This document shows, in pieces, positions 17,951 through 25,875 of a stretch of DNA of 64,000 bases. Made by a program: the position numbers and the translations under genes. This DNA comes from Allokutzneria sp. A3M-2-11 16 (GTDB taxonomy: Bacteria > Actinomycetota > Actinomycetes > Mycobacteriales > Pseudonocardiaceae). Below the pieces are notes generated by a model. That model was not told where the DNA came from. It saw only the letters and a program-made list of their open reading frames with translations, and made no database searches. The first letter of the stretch is position 1; each line of letters begins with the position of its first letter. The stretch lies in assembly GCF_024213555.1 (NCBI RefSeq), contig NZ_JANAVO010000001.1, positions 1,364,001 to 1,428,000 on the forward strand, read 5' to 3'.

Positions 17951-18195
17951 AACGACCCGTTCAGCTCCTCCAACGCACTGAACGGGTCGTTCGGGTACTC
18001 CAACACCCTGAATGAGTCATTGAGGTACTTCAGTGCACTGAATGAGTCATTCAGGGACTCCCAACTCGTTTGGTCCGCTCGCAACGGGCTGAACGGGTCG
18101 TTCAAGGACCAGGTCGGCGCCGCCAATGACGCGTTTGGTGCGTTCAACTCCCCCAATGACTCATTCAGGGGCTCCAAGTACCTCAATGACTCATT
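17951..18195. repeat. 30-bp-period NDSF/NESL array R2 (8 cores)
   Basis: This occupies most of the 332-bp gap between the secreted protein gene and menA. Cores start at 17951, 17981, 18011, 18041, 18092, 18125, 18155 and 18185; five of seven steps are exactly 30 bp. Core variants are AACGACCCGTT, AACGGGTCGTT, AATGAGTCATT, AATGACGCGTT and AATGACTCATT. The first core begins 21 bases after the TAA of the upstream gene and in its frame; the whole array remains open in that frame. The remainder of the gap (18200-18261) is G-rich and holds the menA ribosome-binding site. Confidence 0.92.
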
Positions 18196-18261
18196 CAGGC
18201 GTCAACGTGGGGGTGTGGGGCGGCGGAGTGGGTGGGGTGGGGGTGAAGGAAGATGTGGCGC

Positions 18262-19134
18262 ATGGCCTCACTCGCCCAGTGGATCGAGGGCGCTCGCCCG
18301 CGCACGCTGCCCAACGCCATCGCCCCGGTGCTCGTGGGTTCCGGTGCGGCGTACGGCGTTGGCGGTTTCTCGTGGTTGCATACCGGGCTCATCCTGCTGA
18401 TGTCGCTAGCGCTGATCGTGGGCGTGAACTACGCCAACGACTACTCCGACGGCATCCGGGGCACGGACGAGGACCGCGTCGGGCCGCTCCGGCTCGTCGG
18501 TTCGGGGCTGGCGAAGCCGAAGACGGTGCTCGTGGCGGCTTGGGCGAGCTTCGGGCTCGCGGGGGTGCTCGGGCTCACCGTGGTGGTGCTGACCGGGCAG
18601 TGGCTGATGCTGGCGGTCGGCGGGCTGTGCATCGTCGCCGCGTGGTTCTACACCGGGGGCAAGCGGCCGTACGGCTACGCGGGCTTCGGCGAGCTGGCCG
18701 TGTTCGTGTTCTTCGGCCTGGTCGCCGTGCTGGGCACGCTCTACGTGCAGGCCGACATGGTCAGCGGCGTCTCGATCGGCGCGGCCGTCGCGGTCGGCGC
18801 GTTCTCCAGCGCGGTGCTGATCGCCAACAACCTGCGGGACATCCCCACCGACGCCGAGACCGGCAAGCTCACGCTGGCCGTGAGGCTCGGCGACCGCGAC
18901 ACCCGCAGCCTCTACACGGCGGTCGTCGCGGTGCCGTTCCTGATGACCGTGCTGCTCGGATTGCGCCAACCGTTGACGCTGCTGGGTTTCCTGGCGCTGC
19001 CGGTGGCGATTCCGGCGCTGCGCCGCGTGTTGCGCGGTAAGCGCGGTATGGAGCTGATCCCGGTGCTGCGCGACACCGGCATGGCGATGCTGGTGTGGGC
19101 GATCGGCACCACGATCGGCCTGGCCCTCGGCTGA
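18262..19134 (+). CDS. menA: 1,4-dihydroxy-2-naphthoate prenyltransferase MenA
   Basis: 290-residue integral-membrane UbiA-family prenyltransferase attaching the polyprenyl chain to DHNA. It starts MASLAQWIEGARPRTLPNAI, almost the mycobacterial MenA N-terminus. The first Asp-rich motif NDYSDGIRGTDEDR is at 59-72, the second, NNLRDIPTDAETGK, near 193, with about eight hydrophobic helices between and after. ATG at 18262 was preferred to 18253 because AGGAAG is correctly spaced and the family begins there. A three-core repeat array follows its TGA in frame. Confidence 0.94.
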   Translation: MASLAQWIEGARPRTLPNAIAPVLVGSGAAYGVGGFSWLHTGLILLMSLALIVGVNYANDYSDGIRGTDEDRVGPLRLVGSGLAKPKTVLVAAWASFGLAGVLGLTVVVLTGQWLMLAVGGLCIVAAWFYTGGKRPYGYAGFGELAVFVFFGLVAVLGTLYVQADMVSGVSIGAAVAVGAFSSAVLIANNLRDIPTDAETGKLTLAVRLGDRDTRSLYTAVVAVPFLMTVLLGLRQPLTLLGFLALPVAIPALRRVLRGKRGMELIPVLRDTGMAMLVWAIGTTIGLALG

Positions 19135-19143
19135 CCCGCCACG

Positions 19144-19214
19144 AACGCCGCGTTCGGGGCGTTGGATTCCCTGAACGGGTCGTTGGGGGCGTTAGATTCC
19201 CCGAACGACCCGTT
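19144..19214. repeat. 30-bp-period array R3 (3 cores)
   Basis: Cores AACGCCGCGTT (19144), AACGGGTCGTT (19174) and AACGACCCGTT (19204) at exact 30-bp spacing between convergent menA and the Cds1-like gene. The first core starts nine bases after the menA TGA and in the menA frame; reading on gives NAAF, NGSL and NDPF before a TGA at 19219. The array is not in the frame of the opposite gene. Confidence 0.88.
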
Positions 19215-19230
19215 CAGGGACAAATGACGG

Positions 19231-20319
19231 CTAGTCGGTCCACTCGCCGGAAGCGTGGAACTTCTCCAGCACCTGCGTCGCCGAGGTGATGTCGATGTTC
19301 TCGCGCTCCAGCCAGGAATCGTCGTAGTAGGTGTTGGCGTAGCGCTCGCCGCCGTCGCAGAGCAGGGTCACCACGCTGCCCCGCCTGCCGTCCGCGCGCA
19401 TCTTCGCGATCAGCTGGAAGGCGCCCCACAGGTTCGTCCCCGTCGAGCCGCCGACGCGCCTGCCGAGCAGGTTCTCCGCGTACCGGATCACCGCGATCGA
19501 CGCCGCGTCCGGGACCTTGATCATGCGGTCGATGACCTGGCCGACGAAGGAGGGCTCCACCCGGGGGCGGCCGATGCCCTCGATCCGGGAGCCGCGCTCG
19601 CCGACCAGTCCGGGCAGCGTGTCCCGCCAGGCGTCGAAGAACACCGAGAACTCCGGGTCCACCACGGCCAGGCGGCTGCGCAGCCTGCGGTAGCGGACGA
19701 AGCGGCCGATGGTCGCGCCGGTTCCGCCGGTGCCCGCGCCCACGACCACCCAGTCGGGCACCGGGAACCGCTCCAGCGACATCTGCTCGAAGATCGACTC
19801 GGCGATGTTGTTGTTGCCGCGCCAGTCGGTGGCCCGCTCGGCGTGGGTGAACTGGTCCATGAAGTGCCCGCCGAGTTCGGCGGCCAGCCGGTGCGACTCC
19901 TCGTAGAGCGCGCCCGCCTGGTCGACGAAGTGGCAGCGCCCGCCCTGGCGCTCGATCAGCGCGATCTTCTCCGGGCTGGTGGAACGGGGCATCACGGCGA
20001 TGAACGGCAGCCCGAGCAACCGCGCGAAGTACGCCTCGGACACCGCGGTCGAGCCCGACGAGGCCTCGATCACCGGGGTCCCCTCGGTCACCCAGCCGTT
20101 GCAGATCGCGTACAGGAACAGCGAGCGGGCCAGCCGGTGCTTCAGCGAGCCGGTCGGGTGGGTGGACTCGTCCTTCAGGTAGAGGTCGATCCCCCACTCC
20201 TGCGGCAGCGGGTACGGCAGCAGGTGCGTGTCGGCGCTGCGGTTGGCGTCGGCATCGATGATCCGGACCGCCTCGTTGACCCAGTCCCTGGTGTGCTCGC
20301 AGCACCGGTCCACATGCAT
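19231..20319 (-). CDS. PLP-dependent cysteine synthase-fold enzyme, Cds1-like (L-cysteine desulfhydrase candidate)
   Basis: 362-residue fold-type II PLP enzyme. The Schiff-base Lys60 lies in TGSLKHRLA, the phosphate-binding or substrate loop SSGSTAVS is at 87-94, and the glycine loop [12 protein letters not shown] near 191. It is longer than cysteine synthase and resembles mycobacterial Cds1 (Rv3684), which degrades cysteine to pyruvate, ammonia and H2S. It starts [13 protein letters not shown], with two adjacent cysteines near the N-terminus. The ATG at 20319 is ten bases after the stop of the DUF4229 gene, suggesting co-transcription. Substrate is inferred. Confidence 0.75.
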   Translation of the reverse strand: MHVDRCCEHTRDWVNEAVRIIDADANRSADTHLLPYPLPQEWGIDLYLKDESTHPTGSLKHRLARSLFLYAICNGWVTEGTPVIEASSGSTAVSEAYFARLLGLPFIAVMPRSTSPEKIALIERQGGRCHFVDQAGALYEESHRLAAELGGHFMDQFTHAERATDWRGNNNIAESIFEQMSLERFPVPDWVVVGAGTGGTGATIGRFVRYRRLRSRLAVVDPEFSVFFDAWRDTLPGLVGERGSRIEGIGRPRVEPSFVGQVIDRMIKVPDAASIAVIRYAENLLGRRVGGSTGTNLWGAFQLIAKMRADGRRGSVVTLLCDGGERYANTYYDDSWLERENIDITSATQVLEKFHASGEWTD

Positions 20320-20329
20320 GACCAGGACT

Positions 20330-20614
20330 TTACGTCCCCGCTTCGCCCCGCAGCTCGGCGCGGAACGCCTCGCGCTCGGCCCGGCGGCGCGCGCCCGCCT
20401 CGGCCAGACCGGTCGCCACGCGCACACGCAGCCCCTTGAAGACCACCAAGGACGCGGGCAGCGCGACGACGAGCGAGACCACCATGGCCACCAGCAGCGG
20501 CACGTTCACCGCGACCAGCAGGACGGCGACCACCGCGACGGTGCCGAACCTCGCGACGGTGTACAGCGCGATGTCGCGCGTGAGCGTCGCCTTCGAGATC
20601 GGGGAGTCGGACAC
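20330..20614 (-). CDS. DUF4229 small membrane protein
   Basis: 94 residues with two hydrophobic helices (about 20-42 and 43-62) and a basic, Glu/Arg/Ala-rich cytoplasmic tail ([13 protein letters not shown]). This matches DUF4229, small actinobacterial membrane proteins of unknown function that often sit beside menaquinone or PLP genes. The gene lies between the Lrp regulator (9 bp upstream) and the Cds1-like gene (10 bp downstream). Confidence 0.75.
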   Translation of the reverse strand: MSDSPISKATLTRDIALYTVARFGTVAVVAVLLVAVNVPLLVAMVVSLVVALPASLVVFKGLRVRVATGLAEAGARRRAEREAFRAELRGEAGT

Positions 20615-20623
20615 GCCCCCAGA

Positions 20624-21115
20624 TTACGCGCCGGGTCCGGCGACGGTCGGCACCGGCGGTGCGCTCACCGAGCCCGGGGTGTTGGGGCGGCCCTCGAAGC
20701 GCGTGGACAGCACGACGGTGGTCCGGGTGCGGGCCACCCCGGCGATCCGCCGCAGCCGTCCCAGGGTGCGCTCCAGCTCGTCCACGGTGGCCACCCGGAC
20801 CTTGACCACGAAGGCTTCGTCGCCCGCGACCGCGTAGCAGCTCTCGACCTCGGGCAGCTCGGCGAGCGCGGCGGCCACCTCGTCGTCGTCCCCGGTGTCG
20901 GTCGGCTGGATCCCGACCAGCGCGGTGACCCCGAGCCCGACCGCGCTCGGGTCGACCATCGCGTGGTAGCCGGTGATCACCCCGGCCGACTCCAGCTTGC
21001 CAACGCGCTCGTGCACCGCGGAGGCGGACAGCCCCACCTGTCTGCCGAGGTCGGCGTAGGTGGCCCTGCCGTTGTCCCGCAGCGCCGCGATGATCCTTCG
21101 GTCGACAGCGTCCAT
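20624..21115 (-). CDS. Lrp/AsnC family transcriptional regulator
   Basis: 163 residues. The N-terminal winged helix (DAVDRRIIAALRDNGRATYADLGRQVGLSAS, in two parts across residues 2-32) recognises DNA and is followed by an RAM/AsnC ligand-binding domain containing VGIQPTD and CYAVAGDEAFVVKV. The C-terminal 20 residues are Pro/Val-rich and extra. Regulators of this family sense amino acids; its position upstream of the PLP enzyme suggests, without proof, control of cysteine metabolism. Confidence 0.88.
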   Translation of the reverse strand: MDAVDRRIIAALRDNGRATYADLGRQVGLSASAVHERVGKLESAGVITGYHAMVDPSAVGLGVTALVGIQPTDTGDDDEVAAALAELPEVESCYAVAGDEAFVVKVRVATVDELERTLGRLRRIAGVARTRTTVVLSTRFEGRPNTPGSVSAPPVPTVAGPGA

Positions 21116-21298
21116 GGTCGCAAGAGCGTAGAGCCTCGCGCCGGAGATGGTCAGACCTGCCCGAAGCGCACGTTTCGTCCCTTACCTACCCATTACCTGA
21201 AGACAAACGTTCGAGTACCCGGGGTGCCGGGTGCCACGATGCCCGGGCACACGATGCACCATGCAGTTCGAGGATCACGATCAAGTGGGGAGGACACC

Positions 21299-21511
21299 GT
21301 GACGACGATGCGTGCGGCAGTTCGGCCGTCCAGCGAACGCCTGCTGACCCCAGGCGAGGTCGCGACGCTGTTCCGGGTCGACCCGAAGACGGTGACCAGG
21401 TGGGCCACCGCGGGCCGGATCGGTTCGATCAGGACGCCGGGCGGGCACCGCCGGTTCCGGGAGTCCGAGGTGAACTCCCTGCTGGCCGAGCTGACCACGG
21501 AAGCGACCTGA
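21299..21511 (+). CDS. bldC: BldC-family MerR-type DNA-binding protein
   Basis: 70 residues, matching Streptomyces BldC (68 aa) in length and in nearly all of its core: LLTPGEVATLFRVDPKTVTRW and SIRTPGGHRRFRESEV. BldC is a MerR-like winged-helix protein without effector domain that binds direct repeats cooperatively and delays sporulation in Streptomyces. The GTG at 21299 has GGAGGA five bases upstream. It diverges from the Lrp gene over 183 bp. A long hairpin (21588-21702) lies downstream. Confidence 0.92.
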   Translation: MTTMRAAVRPSSERLLTPGEVATLFRVDPKTVTRWATAGRIGSIRTPGGHRRFRESEVNSLLAELTTEAT

Positions 21512-21587
21512 CCATCAAGACCAGCTGACCATCGAGACCACCTGAGCACGCGAGATCACCTGAACCTCGCGTCCCAGCCGGGTAAAC

Positions 21588-21702
21588 CGGTCTTCAAGTA
21601 CGGCGACCCCGCCCTCCGCGAGTCGCCAACCGCTCCAAACCCCCCGGGGTTTGTGGCGGTTGGCGACTCGCGCAAGCGGGGGTCCGGAGGACTTGAAGAC
21701 CG
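21588..21702. repeat. Long-hairpin element, family B copy 1
   Basis: A 115-bp inverted repeat. Outer arms are CGGTCTTCAAGT (21588-21599) and ACTTGAAGACCG (21691-21702). Inner perfect 17-bp arms lie at 21617-21633 and 21656-21672. The tip is AAACCCC (21637-21643) with GGGGTTT (21646-21652). It starts 9 bp from the LysR stop and separates convergent bldC and LysR. The same outer arms recur at 43474-43606. Confidence 0.85.
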
Positions 21703-21711
21703 CCCGACCCG

Positions 21712-22695
21712 TCAGCCGATCGCCGGGTGCGCCTCCGGATGGGTATCCCACCAGCGGGCGAAGCTGTCGTTGTACTCGACCAGCCCCAGGTAGGCGTCGG
21801 CGGCGGCGAGCCGGACCAGTTCGCCGTTCTCCGCGAACCGCTCGCTCGACCACGCCACGTCCAGCCGCCGCACGATGGGATCGCCCACCAGCGGCCGCAC
21901 CACGATGCCCAGCCCCTCCCGCGAGGTCGCCTGGGCCAGGCTCACGCACTGCCCGCTGGCGACGAAGCTGCGCGCCGCGGTGGTCTCCGTCGCGTGGTGC
22001 CGGATCCTCGGCTCGAAGCCCGCGCGCTGGCAGGCCCGGCGCAGGTGCGCCGACTCCCCCGAGTCGAGCAGCGGATCGATGATCCACGACTCCTCGGCGA
22101 GGTCGGCCAGGTCGATCTCGGCCTTGCCCGACAACGGGTGCTGGTCGCCGAGCGCGACGAACACCGGCTCCACCGCGACCAGTTCCATCCGCCGCACCGA
22201 CGGCAGCACCGGCAGCTCGTGCCCGGTGAACTGCTCGACGACCACCACGTCCAGCCGGTCGGAGTCGATCATCCGCAGCAGCGCCAGCGAGGACTGCTCG
22301 GCGTGGCTGTAGACCTCGGTCTCGCTGTCCGGGCGCAACGAGGTGAACGCCCGGCGCAGGCTCAGCGCGAGCTTGGCCGCGATGGGTCCCGGCACCGCTC
22401 CGATGCGCAGCAGCATCGGCTGCTCGCACACCTCCAACTGCGCGGTCCAGGACCGCAGCTCCTCCAGTTCAGCCAGGACCGTGCGCGCCTTGGCCAGCAC
22501 GTAACGGCCGTACGCGGTCGGCTCGACCCCGCTGGGCGACCGCTCGAACAGCGGGATGCCCATGGTGCGCTCGATGCGTTGCAGTTGGGCGGACAACGAC
22601 GGTTGGGACAGCCCCAGGGTGGCCGCCGCCCTGGACACGCTTCCGGTGTCCGCGACGGTCAGCAGAACTCGGAGGTGCCGCACCTCAAGCTCCAT
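21712..22695 (-). CDS. LysR family transcriptional regulator
   Basis: 327 residues: a typical N-terminal winged HTH (HLRVLLTVADTGSVSRAAA, then LGLSQPSLSAQLQRIE, about residues 5-45), a linker helix, and a periplasmic-binding-like effector domain (GAVPGPIAAKL, LDVVVVEQ, CVSLAQATS). The ATG at 22695 starts MELEVRHL, the usual LysR beginning; an upstream ATG at 22764 would add 23 residues and is possible. Target and ligand cannot be told. A small positive-strand gene begins 500 bp away, so it lacks an obvious divergent partner. Confidence 0.88.
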   Translation of the reverse strand: MELEVRHLRVLLTVADTGSVSRAAATLGLSQPSLSAQLQRIERTMGIPLFERSPSGVEPTAYGRYVLAKARTVLAELEELRSWTAQLEVCEQPMLLRIGAVPGPIAAKLALSLRRAFTSLRPDSETEVYSHAEQSSLALLRMIDSDRLDVVVVEQFTGHELPVLPSVRRMELVAVEPVFVALGDQHPLSGKAEIDLADLAEESWIIDPLLDSGESAHLRRACQRAGFEPRIRHHATETTAARSFVASGQCVSLAQATSREGLGIVVRPLVGDPIVRRLDVAWSSERFAENGELVRLAAADAYLGLVEYNDSFARWWDTHPEAHPAIG

Positions 22696-22786
22696 AACGC
22701 GGATGCTATGGCCAGCTGGGATGTGCGCTCCTCCGCTTAACGGGTCATATTTGGGTTCAGTCATTCACTTCTCGCTCCGGAGGGAG

Positions 22787-22909
22787 ATGACGAACGGCCA
22801 AGTGGAGCAGTGCACGTCGGTGATCGCGGCGCCCGCGGTCGTCGGTGCGCGCTGCCGGAGCGGCGGCGAGCAGCAGCCTTGGGACCGCAACGCTTTCCCG
22901 TGGTCGTGA
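22787..22909 (+). CDS. Possible 40-residue peptide, doubtful
   Basis: A short frame with an ATG directly after GGAGGG, encoding a Cys-containing peptide that ends WDRNAFPWS. I recognise no family. It lies alone in the 504-bp gap between the LysR and small-membrane-protein genes. The ribosome-binding site is too close to the ATG to be convincing. I list it only because the gap is long and the spacing is suggestive. Confidence 0.2.
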   Translation: MTNGQVEQCTSVIAAPAVVGARCRSGGEQQPWDRNAFPWS

Positions 22910-23020
22910 GCCCCTTGCGAGGGCAGGGGGACCGCGGGAGGACGTCGCGAGGTGGCCGAAGTCCCGTGGCGCGCCACGTCGCTCATGGGGCGGGCTTCGG
23001 ACCCGGTTCCGCCCCTCCCT

Positions 23021-23139
23021 CCCGGTGAACCTGCGGCGGCGGACGTTCACCGGGTCGGGACCTCACCCCGGTTCGCTCACCGATCACTACAGTGGTCGGT
23101 GAGCGAACCGGGGTTCTTGCCATTGGTCGCCAAGAACCC
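23021..23139. promoter_or_regulatory. Three consecutive hairpins upstream of a small membrane protein gene
   Basis: Within the 504-bp gap 22696-23199, three perfect inverted repeats follow one another: CCCGGTGAAC (23021-23030) with GTTCACCGGG (23045-23054); an 18-bp pair at 23066-23083 and 23096-23113; and GGGTTCTTG (23111-23119) with CAAGAACCC (23131-23139). The last two share GGG, so their stems compete. They end 60 bp before the GTG at 23200. An attenuator or repressor cluster is possible; nothing further is seen in the gap apart from the doubtful ORF at 22787. Confidence 0.6.
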
Positions 23140-23199
23140 GGTATGGCGTCGGAGCGGCGGGACTAACCTCTGCTGTGTCGGACGTGGGAGGAGGCAGCG

Positions 23200-23388
23200 G
23201 TGTTGTATCTGTACATGCTGGCGGCGATCGGTGCGGTGACCATCTCCGCGCTGCTCTGGCGGGCCTTCGGTCCCGAGCAGACGAGCAAGCCGCGCGCCGC
23301 GGCCCTCGCACCGGATGACGACCCGGAGTTCCTGCGCCGCCTTGACGAGCGCAAGCGCCGGGAGCGCAAAGATCCCGACGAGGGCTGA
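23200..23388 (+). CDS. Small single-pass membrane protein, conserved hypothetical
   Basis: 62 residues: one N-terminal helix (LYLYMLAAIGAVTISALLW, about 2-20) and a charged cytoplasmic tail rich in Arg, Glu and Asp (FLRRLDERKRRERKDP). The GTG start is backed by a strong GGAGGAGG. It faces the MinD-like gene across a strong bidirectional terminator. Short proteins of this form are conserved beside the cytochrome c maturation block in related bacteria as far as I recall, but no function is known. Confidence 0.7.
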   Translation: MLYLYMLAAIGAVTISALLWRAFGPEQTSKPRAAALAPDDDPEFLRRLDERKRRERKDPDEG

Positions 23389-23398
23389 GCGACAACGA

Positions 23399-23433
23399 GA
23401 AGAAGGGGCGTCCCGTGCGGGCGCCCCTTCTTC
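23399..23433. terminator. Strong bidirectional terminator
   Basis: Perfect 12-bp stem GAAGAAGGGGCG (23399-23410) / CGCCCCTTCTTC (23422-23433) with an 11-base loop between convergent genes. On the plus strand the stem ends in CTTCTTC, giving a weak pyrimidine tract. Confidence 0.85.
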
Positions 23434-23443
23434 GTGTCCGGGT

Positions 23444-24826
23444 TCAGCTGGAGCGGGCTCGCGCCACCGCGTGCGGGAAGTCGTCGGCGACGACCGCGCC
23501 GAGTTCCAGCATGGCCAGGCGGGTCTCCGGGGCGAGCTGGTCCAGCTCGATCTCCGCGCCCTCCTCCAGGTGCGGGTCGAACGGGATCATGCAGACCGCG
23601 CGGCAGCGCGAGGCGAAGTGCTCGGCCAGCTTGTTCAGGTCGACCTTGCCGGAGCCCGGCCGCACCGAGTTGATCACCGCGACGGACCGCGTGACCAGGT
23701 CCCGGTAGCCGTGCGCGTCCAGCCAGTCCAGCGTCGCCGACGCGCTGCGGGCGCCGTCGATGGAACCGGAGGAGACGATCACCAGCGAGTCGGCGAGGTC
23801 GAGCACGCCCTTCATCGCCGAGTGCATCAGCCCGGTGCCGCAGTCGGTCAGCACGATGTTGTAGAAGAGCTCCAGCAGGTCGACCGTGCGGCGGTAGTCG
23901 TCCTCGCTGAACGCCTCCGAGACAGCGGGATCCTGTTCGCTGGCAAGCACTTCGAGCCTGCTCGGCCCCTGCGAGGTGTAGGCGCGCACATCGCTGTAGC
24001 GGCGGATCCGCCCGGCGTCGCGCAGCAGGTGCCGCACCGTGGCCGTGGTCTCCAACGGGATCTTCTGCGCCAGCGTGCCGCGGTCGGGGTTCGCGTCCAC
24101 CGCGATCACCCGGTCACCGCGCAGCGACGAGAACGTGGAGCCGAGGCTGGCCGTGGTGGTGGTCTTGCCGACGCCGCCCTTGAGGCTGAGCATCGCGATC
24201 TTGTAGCAGCCCTGGACCGGCTGGTTTATCCGCGCGATGAGCTCGCGGCGGTGCAGGTCGGTGGTGCTCTCGCCCAGGTTCAGCAGGTGGCCGCTGGCCA
24301 CGTACACCGCGCGGCGCCAGCCGGACTGCGGCGGGCGCTTGGTCTGCTTGAGCAGCTGCGCCGAGGACAGGTCCTGCACCTGGTGCCGCGGCTGGTGCTG
24401 GGGCTGGTGCTGCTGGGGGTGCGGGTAGCCGTGCTGCTGCAGGTAGCCCGGCGGCGGCTGCTGCGGGTACCCGGGCGGGAACTGCTGGGGGTAAGGGCCG
24501 TTCTGCCCCTGCTGCACCTGGTAGGGCCCGGACGGGCTGCCGGTGACGGGGAACGGGCCCGACTGCCCGCCGCTGACGTGGTGCGGCCCGGAGGGACCGC
24601 CCTGCACCGGGTACGGACCGGACTGGTTACCGGTCGGGTAGGGGCCGGACGGACCACCGGAGACCTGGTGCGGCCCGGACGGCCCCGAAGCGCTCTGCGC
24701 GGGGAACGGCCCTGACGGCGTCGGGTCGGCGATGGGCACGGCCTCGGTCGGCGGGTCGGCAGGCGGCGTCCACGCGGGCTGGGCGCCGCTCTGGCGCGAC
24801 TCGGGGTCCTCGTGGCGTCCGGTCAC
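23444..24826 (-). CDS. MinD/ParA-like ATPase with repetitive Pro/Gln-rich N-terminus (Rv0530-like)
   Basis: 460 residues. The C-terminal ~270 residues are a SIMIBI ATPase with deviant Walker A KGGVGKTTT, switch VIAVDANPDRGT and VLTDCGTG. The N-terminal ~150 residues are low complexity, with about nine SGP(F/Y/H) units followed by YPQQ/PQQ tracts. This layout resembles EspI-type and Rv0530 proteins. The GTG at 24826 follows GAGGAGGGA; a longer start (GTG at 24934) overlapping the resC stop by four bases is a real alternative. As last gene of the ccdA-resB-resC operon it may position or energise the cytochrome assembly complex; this is inference. Confidence 0.78.
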   Translation of the reverse strand: MTGRHEDPESRQSGAQPAWTPPADPPTEAVPIADPTPSGPFPAQSASGPSGPHQVSGGPSGPYPTGNQSGPYPVQGGPSGPHHVSGGQSGPFPVTGSPSGPYQVQQGQNGPYPQQFPPGYPQQPPPGYLQQHGYPHPQQHQPQHQPRHQVQDLSSAQLLKQTKRPPQSGWRRAVYVASGHLLNLGESTTDLHRRELIARINQPVQGCYKIAMLSLKGGVGKTTTTASLGSTFSSLRGDRVIAVDANPDRGTLAQKIPLETTATVRHLLRDAGRIRRYSDVRAYTSQGPSRLEVLASEQDPAVSEAFSEDDYRRTVDLLELFYNIVLTDCGTGLMHSAMKGVLDLADSLVIVSSGSIDGARSASATLDWLDAHGYRDLVTRSVAVINSVRPGSGKVDLNKLAEHFASRCRAVCMIPFDPHLEEGAEIELDQLAPETRLAMLELGAVVADDFPHAVARARSS

Positions 24827-24930
24827 CGCTGGAGTCCCTCCTCGGGCAACGTCGCGAAGCTCGGGGGCTAAGAATTCCTCATCCCCGCGACCGACGTTAG
24901 TCGTTTGCGCCGAATCGTGTTGATCCGGGG

Positions 24931-25875
24931 TCACACGCCCGCGTAGGAGTGCAGACCGGTCGTCACCAGGTTCACGAAGAACAGGTTGAAGATCATCGTC
25001 GCGAAACCGAGCACGTTGACCCAGGCCGAACGTGAACCGCGCCAGCCCGCGGTGGCCCGCGCGTGCAGGTATCCGGCGTAGATCACCCAGGAGATGAACG
25101 AGACGGTTTCCTTGGGGTCCCAGCCCCAGTAGCGGCCCCAGGCCGACTCCGCCCAGATCGCGCCCGCGATGATCCCGAACGTGAAGATCGGGAACGCGAA
25201 CACGGTCAGCCGGTAGGACAACCGGTCGAGCGCGGCCGAGGTGGGCAGCTTCGGCCCCATCCCCGCGAAGCGCTCCGGGTTCGCCTCGTGCGGCAACCGG
25301 ATCAGGTAGAGCAGCGAGGCGACGCCGGAGACGAGGAAGACGCCGCTGGCGAGGATCGCCGCCGACACGTGGATGGTGATCCAGTACGAGCGCAGCGCGG
25401 GCATCAGCGGGGCGGCCTCGACGTAGAGCAGCTTCCCCGCCACGAAGAGCAGCAGCAGCATCGGCAGCACCACGAAGGCGCCGATGTGCCGCACGTCGTG
25501 CTTGCGCAGCACCACCAGCCACGAGACGACCGCGACCAGGCAGATCGCCGAGCCGAACTCGTACATGTTGCCCCAGGGAACCCGCTGCGTCGCCAGCCCG
25601 CGCAGCAGCAGCGACACGGCGTGCAGCCCGGCCGCGAGCACGGTCAGCGCGACCGCGGTGCGGCCGAGGCGCTCCGGCAGCGTGCGGCCCTGCGTGATGG
25701 TGGAGCCGAGGTCGGGGGCGATCTCCGGGCCGCCCGCGCCGACGAGTTCGCGCTTGCGGTCGGGGTTTCGGGTGAAGCCGTACTCCGCCGCGTGCAGCAC
25801 CAGCACGACGAGGTAGATGGCCAGCGCGCTGTTGAACGACCAGTCGCTGAACGTCGCGAGGTTCGAGTTGACCAT
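24931..25875 (-). CDS. ccsA: Cytochrome c biogenesis protein ResC/CcsA
   Basis: 314-residue polytopic membrane protein (about eight helices) that with ResB carries heme across the membrane and attaches it to apocytochrome c (System II). The heme-binding tryptophan-rich motif WGRYWGWDPKETVSFISW is near 245-262, and conserved histidines occur around HISAAI-like TIHVSAAIL and YLHARATAGW. The ATG overlaps the resB stop by one base (TGATG). Order ccdA-resB-resC is the standard actinobacterial one. Confidence 0.93.
   Translation of the reverse strand: MVNSNLATFSDWSFNSALAIYLVVLVLHAAEYGFTRNPDRKRELVGAGGPEIAPDLGSTITQGRTLPERLGRTAVALTVLAAGLHAVSLLLRGLATQRVPWGNMYEFGSAICLVAVVSWLVVLRKHDVRHIGAFVVLPMLLLLFVAGKLLYVEAAPLMPALRSYWITIHVSAAILASGVFLVSGVASLLYLIRLPHEANPERFAGMGPKLPTSAALDRLSYRLTVFAFPIFTFGIIAGAIWAESAWGRYWGWDPKETVSFISWVIYAGYLHARATAGWRGSRSAWVNVLGFATMIFNLFFVNLVTTGLHSYAGV

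Noticed and set aside
17926-18400. Separate hypothetical genes on either strand made of NESF/NDSF repeats (17926-18186 minus, 18020-18400 plus)
   Set aside because: They are consequences of the 30-bp symmetric array; neither has a ribosome-binding site and the plus frame runs into menA in the wrong frame.
22757-23050. Minus-strand 97-codon frame in the LysR upstream gap
   Set aside because: Arg/Pro-biased composition of a random GC-rich frame, no ribosome-binding site, and it spans an inverted repeat.
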